From positions 477,455-511,000 of the forward strand of contig AZLU01000007.1 in NCBI GenBank assembly GCA_002224055.1: a DNA stretch of 33,546 nucleotides, written 5' to 3'. Of the stretch, positions 10,164-19,028 are shown piece after piece. The stretch's first letter is position 1, and every line of letters begins with the position of its first letter. The notes under the pieces are model-generated. The model was given only the letters and a program-made list of their open reading frames with translations. It had not been told where the DNA came from and searched no databases. The translations under genes were made by a program, and so were the position numbers. Source of the DNA: Pezizomycotina sp. ARF18. Taxonomy: Eukaryota > Ascomycota.

Positions 10164-10834
10164 AATAAACGGTTACCTTTGTTTTCAATTATTCTTCTCC
10201 CGTTCGGTCGGTATCGGGTTCGCTTGTTTTTTTTTTTTTTGTGCAATCTTCCGCTTGATAGTGAAGACATGTATGAAAGTTTTCCCGGGCGTTTACTTAT
10301 TTACTTATTAGTTGTTTTTTTTACTATATATGCATAGTCCAGGAACCTCGGAAGGGTCCTAGACTAATATATGCATCGCTTATCTGTATTTAAACACACA
10401 AAGTTCACCATCAACCCTTAATCTTGAAAAGAAAAAAAGAATCTTCAAAGAACTGCTTTGGCGAACTATTTAAGTAGTTGAGTGAACAACATCAACCAGT
10501 TCCTCGTCCTCCATAATCTTTCCTCCCTCGGCCGCCCAGAAATTTGCCAAGGAAGCTGATCTGGTTACTTTTCTCGAGTATTTCTTCTGAAATTAATAAG
10601 GCCTTGCGTAAACTGCCCATGGGCAACTAATTATCAGGGATTTCGACCACCTCTTGCTCAACTCCGTCTGACCATATATATAATAGCCAGTCTAGCTCCT
10701 TGTCGCGGCCCGCGATCCGTTATTCTCTCAAGCTTTCTCCGAACTTCTGTCGTGGGTCGATAAATCTTAGCTTTTACTTAGTATTCTTTGACGTTAGCCG
10801 TCGCAACCTTTTCATATATCCACTGAGGATCATT
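10164..10834. other. TYW1 downstream region and promoter of the next ORF
   Basis: Contains a T14 tract (10227-10240), an imperfect hairpin (10335-10366) and a TATA-like run (about 10674-10686) roughly 150 bases before the ATG at 10835. No gene is recognised. Confidence 0.4.
10335..10366. other. Imperfect inverted repeat downstream of TYW1
   Basis: A 13-base arm (10335-10347) pairs with 10354-10366 at 11 of 13 positions around a 6-base loop. Copies of A-T-G-C-A-T flank it symmetrically at 10330-10335 and 10371-10376. It lies about 170 bases after the TYW1 stop, so it could sit in the 3' UTR or mark a small element. Its function is unknown. Confidence 0.4.
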
Positions 10835-11140
10835 ATGAACGCAGTAGCTCTTTTGCGAGCTACCAGGAATAATACCCCGTTTCTTCTGTTATCATTAAGG
10901 AGTTCCATGGCTACCCAGGCTCGCTGGTTAGAGGACGAACGGCAGCAGGTGTGTCGGTGGGTGCAGAGCATGAATTCGGTCCCCCGTTCTATTGTCTGGT
11001 TTCACATCGCCGGTGAAAGTCGACGTCTACTGGATCTTCCTCATCGGTATCCTCTCGTCACCTCCGAACTTTACAGGTGTATTTTCCACCATTGGCGGTA
11101 TAATCGTCAGTATATTCTAACCAGGTACTTTCCAAGCTAG
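10835..11140 (+). CDS. Hypothetical small protein
   Basis: An ATG at 10835-10837 opens a 101-residue frame ending at TAG 11138-11140. A TATA-like stretch lies about 150 bases upstream, which supports transcription. The N-terminus (M-N-A-V-A-L-L-R-A-T-R-N-N-T-P-F-L-L-L) is basic and hydrophobic, resembling a weak mitochondrial presequence; the middle is Trp/Arg/Gln-rich (R-W-L-E-D-E-R-Q-Q-V-C-R-W-V-Q-S). No domain is recognised. If indels are as frequent here as in neighbouring genes, this may be one fragment of a longer protein. Confidence 0.3.
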   Translation: MNAVALLRATRNNTPFLLLSLRSSMATQARWLEDERQQVCRWVQSMNSVPRSIVWFHIAGESRRLLDLPHRYPLVTSELYRCIFHHWRYNRQYILTRYFPS

Positions 11141-11691
11141 CTATGAGAGCTACACACATCAGATATTGTCCACCTTTTAAAATCGTCAGGCCGCTGGATT
11201 CAACTTGGTTTTATTATCTTCCCCCTCCCTGCGTTCCCCAATCAAATACATGGGGCTTGCGCTAAGCGGGGAGGTCTACGGCACTCTATGCACAGCCATT
11301 CTCATATTTTTTTTTTTTTTTCTATTTCTCTCCTTGCCCTTTTCCTTTTTCTTCCTTTATCCATTGTTCAAGGTTTCGCACGCTTCTAAGACCTACGGAA
11401 AGTCAACTGATAAGTATTTTTTAAAGTTCACCCGAGCAAACAACGAGAGCTTAAACACCTTAGCGATTACTTAAAAGTTTCACCCAGATGTCAAGAACGT
11501 TAAAAGAATAAATGGCTTTTTCTCCTCGAACCGCACCATGAACTCCCCTCTCAAGATCTAATCCGGCGGGTGATTCGCGTCACAAAATCAACGATCTCTA
11601 TCCTGTAAGTTATACATCCCACTTTCTCATTCTTCCTCATTCCAAACATGTGTGTGCTCTCCTTGCAAGCAGGAGTGGTTTATATTAGACC
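11141..11691. other. Intergenic, promoter side of the deaminase-like gene
   Basis: Contains a T15 tract (11307-11321) followed by a pyrimidine-rich stretch. A donor-like G-T-A-A-G-T near 11605 with a C-A-A-G/C-A-G acceptor near 11669-11673 could mark a 5' UTR intron ahead of the ATG at 11692. No other gene is seen. Confidence 0.35.
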
Positions 11692-12774
11692 ATGGACCCT
11701 TTTGCTTCCGTTGCTGCTTATGTTGACCGGATTATGTCATTAAGGTCTCCTAGCGAATGCATCAAATTCCTCGAGCAGGCTTTAGATCCAGATACTTGGC
11801 TGAGTGTGAAGGAAAATTTCAAGTACGCTTCCTTTTTCCTTGGTACTCGGACCGCTGTCTGTACTAATTATCACGCTTGGAATCCAGGCTGTACAGAGCG
11901 AGCGGATTGTTTTCAGGATACGAGCACGATCATTCACCGAATCTCTTTCGATCAGTTGTCTGCGCCACACGATCCGTTCGCCTAGGATTTCGACAGCCAT
12001 CTTACACCTACTACATCGAATCCTCCCACTTCGCCACGTCATACCGGAGCAACTCCGCATCAAGATCCTCGAATGTGCCGCGACAATCTCGGAGCTGGCC
12101 GATGCGACGGTAAGACCGCCGGCGGTGATCCTATGGATTTGGATAGGAGCCTGTACGACTGGAAAATATCTTCTGGTCTCTTCACGCCCACGGAAACCGC
12201 TATTCTTTCTGACGGACAACAGCTCCAGGGCCGAGGATCAACTCGGCTGGATGAGAACCAGGACAAAACCAACCAAGGACGGACAGGGGATGTAGATTAT
12301 TACCTACTGGGCCAGCAGCACATTTCGGAAGAGCTCCCGTCGATGCAGGAACTTGTGGGAATAGCCAGCTCCCCGGACGAGAGAGTGCGAGGGGTCTTAA
12401 GCACCTTCGTGTACTTACTGGAGGATACGAAGAAGATGGATGCGCAGACGGCGCTGCGAATTGCACGGATGGATATGGAGCAGGGCCAGATGCCAGGAAG
12501 GACGGATTGCGCGGAATTTCAGGGCGTCGCCTTGGCTCTGAAGTTGATGGGGAACAGGGAAGAAGCTCACTTTCTGGCTTACAATACGGACGTCAGGACC
12601 CCGGTCCCGCCTTGCCCCAGCTGCTGCTGGAATATCGCGAAGTTGGCGGGTGTAACCCATCGCTCGATCATATACAAAACTCAGACGAAGGAAGTACGCC
12701 TGATACCTTCCCAGAGCTCTCCGCAACTCATGTACCCTCTGGTCACCCTCTGGTCCCGCAACACGCCGCGCTAG
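11692..12774 (+). CDS. Deaminase-fold protein (C-A-E / P-C-x-x-C zinc motif) with helical N-terminus
   Basis: An unnamed fungal gene. The frame open from 12073 to the TAG at 12772-12774 carries G-R-T-D-C-A-E-F-Q-G-V (C-A-E at 12508-12516) and, 32 residues after the Glu, P-P-C-P-S-C-C-W-N-I (P-C-x-x-C within 12610-12624). This order and spacing match the cytidine-deaminase fold, where Cys (or His) plus the P-C-x-x-C cysteines bind zinc and Glu is the proton shuttle. The first exon-like part (M-D-P-F-A-S-V-A-A-Y-V-D-R-I, from 11692) is helical and in the same frame, but a TAG at 11983-11985 intervenes; another frame over 11900-12110 (L-L-H-R-I-L-P-L-R-H-V-I-P-E-Q-L) reads better as protein, implying two indels. 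The substrate could be a nucleotide, a nucleic acid or something else. The fold call is by motif only. Confidence 0.62.
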
Positions 12775-13353
12775 CGCACGATTTGCATCAGATCAGCCTT
12801 GCTGTTCCTCATCTTCATGTAGGGAACCTTCGAAGTAGAGTAAAGAACTACTTTTCTACTCTCGATTCGATCCGCTTGTGACATGTGTCTCATTAACACC
12901 AATACCCTTTCCATTCTGGCCGTCACGGCATCGGGTAAATGGTTGAAGCGGACTGTGATTTTCTAAAATATCGAGTATTATTCCACTATTATAACTCAGG
13001 GCTACAAAGCTTCTTACAGGAGCACTTCCTCGTTTATTATTATACAGCAGACTGGATTTTTGTTTAGGTAATCTTCTTCCTGTCTTTGTTTTTCTTGTAT
13101 CGCGTTTTCACGGCGTTTACTTTTTCTGTCTATGGCGACCGGCTTGTAAGATATATATATATATGTATTTATATTGCCGACAAACGGCCTCTCGTGCTCA
13201 AGTTTCCTTTCTTTGTTTTCTCTTCTCGTCTTTTCGATATACACCCAGTGACGCCTTTGTTTCTCCGCCTTTTGTGTAAGTAGTTCAAATAGCGCGACTG
13301 CCGATCGACGAGGGCGCTTGAAGATTACCAGGAACAAATCATCACAACGAACG

Positions 13354-13376
13354 AAAAAAAAAAAAAAAAAAAAAAA
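13354..13376. repeat. Poly(A) tract, A23
   Basis: Uninterrupted run of 23 A in non-coding sequence. Confidence 0.9.
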
Positions 13377-13649
13377 CCTCGTATTCAATTAGGCCGCACT
13401 TCCCACTAGATCAACTTGATTTTAAGGCGAAAAGAAAATCCACTCCATGTGGGTAAAGCAAATGAGGTACGTAGAAGATCACGATGATCAAAGAGACTGG
13501 AATTTTGAACAGCAAAAAACCACGGCCTCCGTATCGCGGAATGGAAAATGATTACAAAGTATTAATGAGCGTAGTTTTCAAAATCAATTTTTCATTTCAA
13601 AAACCCCAGAAGGTAGGAAGCTAGGGCGCTTTTCCTCTAACCAGGAGGC

Positions 13650-13667
13650 AAAAAAAAAAAAAAAAAA
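13650..13667. repeat. Poly(A) tract, A18
   Basis: Uninterrupted run of 18 A. A second A18 lies 94 bases further on. Confidence 0.9.
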
Positions 13668-13761
13668 CATAAATTGTTCAAGATAGGTAGCTCTAGCTAC
13701 TCTTGAGTCTTGGACGACTCAGTATAAATACTCAATCATCCCATCCCTCATCCCATCAACC

Positions 13762-13779
13762 AAAAAAAAAAAAAAAAAA
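13762..13779. repeat. Poly(A) tract, A18
   Basis: Uninterrupted run of 18 A, preceded by a CCATCCCTCATCCCATCAACC stretch. Confidence 0.9.
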
Positions 13780-15471
13780 CCAAAGAAACCGAAAAATCTA
13801 GATCCGTCTTCCGGGAGCCTTAGGGTCTAGGGTTGTTCTTCAATAAACACTCAAGAAGAGTCAGACCCCTTTAGCGGGTTTTGCTATTGTTATTATCAAC
13901 CGAAATTATACCTGGGCATGTGGCTTCCTTTATCCCCTTTTCTTGTTTTGAAACCCTTTCTGAGTTGTTGTGCCGTTAATCTCGGGACAGGTAGAGCGAA
14001 GACGGGTGATAGAGAGTTCTGACCACGCAAAAAAAAAAAAAGGAAAAAAAAGAGAGAGAAATTTATAGTATGAGTATTGTTGGCATTTGCCACGAGGAAG
14101 AAAGTTAAGAAAAAGGCAAACCGGAAGAGAAGAACCGCGACGATGATATCTGCAGTTAGTCGAATCCAGAAATCAAATCCTCCAAAGATCAAAACTACTC
14201 GTGAATCGTAATATCGAAAAAAAAGTAGAGACGATGAGAAAAAGCCATCGATATCGATCACGGATTTCCTCAACAAACCCTCCATGAAAAACGATGACGC
14301 GTAACGTTGTTCATTGGCTCAATTAAACATCAAACTCCCACCAGCAAAACCGCTCATCCTACTCAAACCTTTGTTTGCAATCGCGGGATTGTCACCGAGA
14401 GATTGCCAATTTGTATCAAGCCTTTCGGCGCCTTATTCCAAAAAGGACCGTTTCTGCATTAGGGTTATCTTGGCGCGCTTCCGTCTCTTGGGAAAAAAAA
14501 AAAAAAAAGGGGCGAAGCTTTTTCCGAGATTGAAAGAGCTGCTGCGCAAAAAACCAAGCAAACACCGGACGACAGAGAGGGCGTTTTGGTGCTCCACAAG
14601 TGCTTTTTAATTTCCCTTAATGAGTTGATTATAGAAACGTGAAATATAGTTCGTGTGGTGAAACTAAGAAAAAAAAAAATTACAACAAAATCCGATGCCG
14701 CGTGCCCTCGGGCCACGGCTGACGTGTGGTCCGCCGAGAAAAAGCTTCCTGCTGGTGGATAATTTAGCCGCTCGGCAAAGGCCTTGAACTGCAACCCTAG
14801 CATCGGAAAAGCCTGTTGGTGTCAAAAGTAACGAATGAGATGGCTTTGCTGACGCGCCGGTTCAAGATCTGGTGTAATCTTGATTTCTTGAGCTCGCAGG
14901 TTTCTAGAAACATAAGCTAGAATGTATATTGCTGAAAAGAGATAAATCTTATAATATAAAGCCGTAGCTCTAAGGCTCCTGAATTGTCCCTTCGTTGTTT
15001 TAGGAGACATTTTCTCTAGGTCCCAGCTTAGGGCAAAAAAAAAGAGCCTTTCAGATCGGTAAGTTGCCAGATAGAGCGGTAAAATAAAGATAGAACAAAG
15101 GCATAGAACCAAAGATTCATGAGAGACGCTTGATCTCTATAGTTGCTGCCTGAGTAAGTTAATATATATCCGCTACCGATACCAAAAGTAGCGAAGTTAG
15201 CAAGACAATTCTATTCAAAGAGGAAGCCGTGATTGTCAGGTATAAATGATAAATACAAGCTGTCTCTGGTTATCTATATAAGAATCGAGCAAACCAGAGT
15301 TATCAGCAGTGATTATAGAGGGGTAAAACGGTGGTGGTTTCAATGGAAAAATTAATTGTAGTCAAGGAAGATAAGAGAATAATCAGAAATGACGAAGGGA
15401 GCTCAGCTTGCAGAACAAGCGGTAAGTGGCGTCTCCTGGAGAATACTCTCACTAGCTACCTACTTATCAGC

Positions 15472-15624
15472 TTCATCGTGAGAATCCGCGCCAAAAAAAA
15501 AAAAAAAGAAAAAAAAAGGTCAGATTGAAGAAAATTAAAACAGGGTATTCAAATAGGAGTTTCCGGAACCATATGAGAAAAATTCTCATATGAGAGTTCG
15601 ATATTCGTCATTCATCGTGAGAAT
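15472..15624. repeat. 14-base direct repeat pair enclosing a poly(A) segment
   Basis: T-T-C-A-T-C-G-T-G-A-G-A-A-T occurs exactly at 15472-15485 and again at 15611-15624. The 125 bases between hold A15-G-A9 directly after the first copy and a perfect hairpin (15570-15592). The arrangement recalls a small insertion with flanking duplication, but the poly(A) is at the wrong end for a standard plus-strand retroposon. Confidence 0.5.
15570..15592. other. Perfect 10-base inverted repeat, 3-base loop
   Basis: C-A-T-A-T-G-A-G-A-A at 15570-15579 is complemented exactly by 15583-15592 around A-A-A. It sits in non-coding sequence within the direct-repeat pair described above. Confidence 0.75.
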
Positions 15625-16127
15625 TGGCGGCGTATCGGATTCGGTGGGTTCCATTCGGTGGTGTCACCGCCAAAGCTAAAGCTGCTCACAGTAAACAAAG
15701 CCTTGAAGAACCACACAAGACAATGTAATTGTTTTTAATTATAGATCGTTTGGGTAGGGCGCGTCACGCCGACGTCTCGATTGGATCAACTCCTCCAGAG
15801 AAGATTTGGCTACACCGTTCGGATGTTAGTACCGGCGGTAAAAAGAAATTGAAAGAAAGGCTCCATTGCAAGAAGTGTTGTGTTTTTCCGCTTAAGCTTT
15901 CTCTTTCGGTAGAGGTAATAAAGGTAATGTGTTTTGGATGGTGCAGTTGATCCCGCCAAGGCACCCTTTCAATCTTAATGTAAAGAGAGAAAAATATACG
16001 AGCGTAGGCCTTTTCGGTGTGTTCAAGCAAGGTGGTGGGCGCTCTCGTTAGCCCTACAAAAAGCAAATTAGCGGAAAATCAATACGCTCACCCTTTTTAC
16101 CTTGTTATTTTAATATATTTGAGTTTG

Positions 16128-16137
<10 letters not shown>

Positions 16138-16158
<21 letters not shown>
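16138..16158. repeat. Poly(T) tract, T21
   Basis: Uninterrupted run of 21 T in non-coding sequence. An A22 tract lies about 210 bases downstream (16366-16387), so the pair could in principle fold. Confidence 0.85.
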
Positions 16159-17210
16159 AATAAGAGAAATTAAAATTTGGTTTGCTGGTAGCATGCTGGC
16201 AATCACCGCCAATCATCCGGAAGTAATGCCTACCAACGTTATTTTAGTGCCGTAGGCCGCCGTCGACCTATAAGGTTGCTATTTTTATATTTTTATTAAA
16301 TTATTTTAATAATAACAAAAAGAAAAGAAAAGGAGAGAGAAGAATAGTCGAACTGGAGATTCGTGAAAAAAAAAAAAAAAAAAAAAATCCGATTTTTTAT
16401 TATAATTATTCCTTTTGTGTGATAAGCAAAGCGAGCGAAAGCCAGAAGGCTGGTTCAGTTATCCATTATTCATTAATAGTGGCTTCTTTATTAGTTTCGT
16501 CGGAGTCCTCGGTTGTAGGAACCTCGTGAAACACTGAGCAGCGAAAAAAAAAAGTGGAAACCAGAGAAAAAGCTTCCACAGATTGCACCACTTGCAGCAA
16601 ACCGGCAGAGCGGATGATGATGTGATGCTGCAGAGCTTGGCCAATTGGTCACCCCCCAAATCTTCCCGAAGCTTGTTCTTTTTATTTTTCTCAGTACGCT
16701 GCATGTATACATGTCCGATTCAATATTTTGTTTGCTGCTCGTTATAAACTGGAATATTGAATAACAGTATATAGACAACTCAGCTGATAAAATTGAATTG
16801 ACTGATATTCGACGCGTTGTTAGCAATTGTTCCTTGGTTTTTTCGAGATGAAAAGGTACCAGTCATCAAAGACCAGGGGAACTCAGGTCTCTCTTTTAGA
16901 CTCTCAGACAATCGAGATAGTGATCGACAGCTTCCTTGTGCTTTGAACCGAGAAAAGAGCTCAAGAGCTAGTGAAATAGGCTCTCGTCAATATTCTACTG
17001 CCTGTATTAGGTATAAAAAATCTCCAGCCTTTTCGGTATATACTTATTCTTTTGCATGTCTTCCACTGCGCAATTGATCAGCTTAAACTTGCTCGTGGTA
17101 GAATCTCGTAGAAAAAAAAACAGTAATATATTTTGCCCGGGAGCTTTCGCTGAAAGGGGGATTTCCCCCCTTTTGCTCTTTGAGTGAGTATAGACAACGC
17201 TTTTTTCCTC

Positions 17211-17266
17211 TTTATTTTTATTTTATTTTTTTATTTATTTATTTATTTATTTATTTATTTTTTTTT
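17211..17266. repeat. (TTTA)n microsatellite
   Basis: Irregular T-T-T-T-A then regular T-T-T-A units, ending in a T run before C-A-T-T-G-A-A-A. Confidence 0.85.
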
Positions 17267-17423
17267 CATTGAAAGGGCTCTATTATTACGATAAAGGGTT
17301 TAGGCTCAAACAAAACGTGTCCGTGTCGGCTAAAAAGTAAAAAGTACCGCAATTTTTTATAACAACGGAAAGAGCGTGCCTGTTTTTCCGTTGTCTTTCT
17401 CTTAACCAGCTATTGTGTAATTC

Positions 17424-18371
17424 TTACCCCTTTCTTACTGTCCAAATTCCGAAATCCCAGTCAACGAGAGACCAGTCATGGCCAGGTGCCTGTCGAAGCG
17501 TCGAAGCGACGTGCAAGGGTTGGAGGAGAGAAACAAGGACAAGGAGAGCTCTGGACGGCGTTGACGATACCGGGAGGCCTGGCCCATGACGGCCTTGGCA
17601 AAGCGAATCGGAAGCAAACAACCGTCCATCGGGAATTGCTCCATATACGGAGCAGCAGGACCGTCAAAGCGGCAATGAGAGCTCTTGTTTTTGATGTTTT
17701 GCTGTCACATCGAGCTGTTGTTTGTTAGTTGTTAGCTATTAGCGTGAAGAAACGAAGACAACCACAACCATATTCGCTACCAGCCGGCCACCACGGGATA
17801 CTCGTTCTGGGAGTCAGTCAAAGCAGCGTGACAGCCAAACATGTCTCAATGATCTTCACCGCAGTGCCTTACTAGCCTGGAGGAGCTTTTGGGAGTCTCG
17901 ATCCTTGAAATCTGGACCTGGTCTTTGCCTGCTTGTTGCCGTGGGGTGGAGGAGAAGGTCTTCCCAGTTGTGTAGGCTCTTCCTGTTTGTCTGTCTCTCA
18001 TCTTCTCTTCCTATTTCGCCTCTTACTGCCCGAGCTAGCTTGCTGATCCCTATTTGTCTTTTCTTTTCCCTTCTTCTGAAATAAAAACGAGATTATTATT
18101 GAAGAAGGTATTGATTGATTGATCGATTATTTTTAGTGTGTAGGTGGTTAATATCGAATTCATACGCTCACCACCTCGTCCAGGGGTAAAATATTCCTTG
18201 AGGATGTTTTATTTTATTTTTTTACTGTTTTGTTCACTCGCCGCCGTCCACTGCCAAAATGGTAAAAAAAGGGGAATAAAAAAAAAAAAAAAAGGAATTA
18301 TTTGCTCCACCGCAATTTGGCAGACGACGTCTCACTAGCAACCACACCCACAACAATAATAGTTGATTTTG
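17424..18371. other. GC-richer island (17430-17700) in the desert, no gene recognised
   Basis: The first 280 bases are visibly richer in G and C than their surroundings and are open in several frames on both strands (for example plus 17486-17728), which is what GC-rich non-coding sequence also gives. No domain is seen. It may be an exon remnant or a non-coding RNA. The rest of the stretch is AT-rich with an A16 tract at 18278-18293. Confidence 0.3.
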
Positions 18372-18452
18372 ATTTATTTTATTTTTTTATTTATTTTATT
18401 TTATTTTTATTTATTTATTTTTTATATTTTATTTTTTTATTTATTTTTTTTT
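18372..18452. repeat. T/A-rich (TTTAT)n microsatellite
   Basis: About 80 bases made only of T and A in irregular T-T-T-A-T and T-T-T-A units. Confidence 0.8.
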
Positions 18453-18729
18453 GTAGAACAATGTATTTATTTTCATTTTATTCTCGATCAATAATTAATC
18501 TTCTTTTCTTTTTCTTCTCATCTATCACCGTTTGCAATCTCCCCCTCTTCTGTAAAGTATTCCCAATATGGCGTTTTGTACCCTTTTAGGCCTCTTCTCC
18601 TATTCTTCACATATTGCACCAGGTGGATAGGCACGCAGGATGGTACACGAGGACGCAGACTATTGGCGCCTGCGACATTCGGGAGTCCCAAGCCATTGTG
18701 GTTCTTTGGTGGATCGAGAGAAGGATAAA

Positions 18730-19028
18730 TGGCGGTGAGTCTCCCACCCTTCTTGACCCTTTTCTCTTTCTCTTTCTTCCTCACCCAACTCGGTCTTATC
18801 CAAAGTACTCTAGTTGCTTCTTTCTCTCTTTACCTTCGGGTTTACGTTCTTTTTTGCATCGTCTTCGACGACCCACATTCCTTTAAACACCAAAGACTTT
18901 TGACAAGAACCGTTCTTTTCGATTCTATCTAATTTCTAATTTTTTTTAATCGCCTGTTAAGGTATAACTTTGAAGAAGCAATCTAATCTACTTTTCTCCA
19001 TAACCGAAATCAATCCCAACAATCCAAA
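18730..19028 (+). promoter_or_regulatory. Pyrimidine-rich promoter/leader of the GPI-type surface protein
   Basis: A long C/T-rich tract (about 18740-18790) precedes an A-rich leader and the ATG in a C-C-A-A-A-ATG context. Such CT tracts just upstream of the transcription start are common in strongly expressed fungal genes. A donor-like G-T-G-A-G-T at 18733 might begin a 5' UTR intron. Confidence 0.4.

Larger units (their letters stand above)
12775..17423. other. Gene desert rich in homopolymer tracts
   Basis: About 4.6 kb with no protein I can support. The longer open frames here (for example 13014-13388 and 13896-14285 on the minus strand, 14314-14610 on the plus) span poly(A)/poly(T) tracts and have low-complexity translations. 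The main tracts are A23 at 13354-13376, A18 at 13650-13667, A18 at 13762-13779, A16 at 14493-14508, T21 at 16138-16158 and A22 at 16366-16387. There is an (AT)n run at about 13150-13164. Confidence 0.55.

Noticed and set aside
13820-13834. Telomere-like T-T-A-G-G-G-T-C-T-A-G-G-G
   Set aside because: Only one perfect unit plus one imperfect one, with no array; chance is sufficient.
17150-17175. G-run/C-run pair that could form a hairpin terminator
   Set aside because: The arms are short homopolymers of unequal length, and rho-independent terminators are not expected in this kind of genome.
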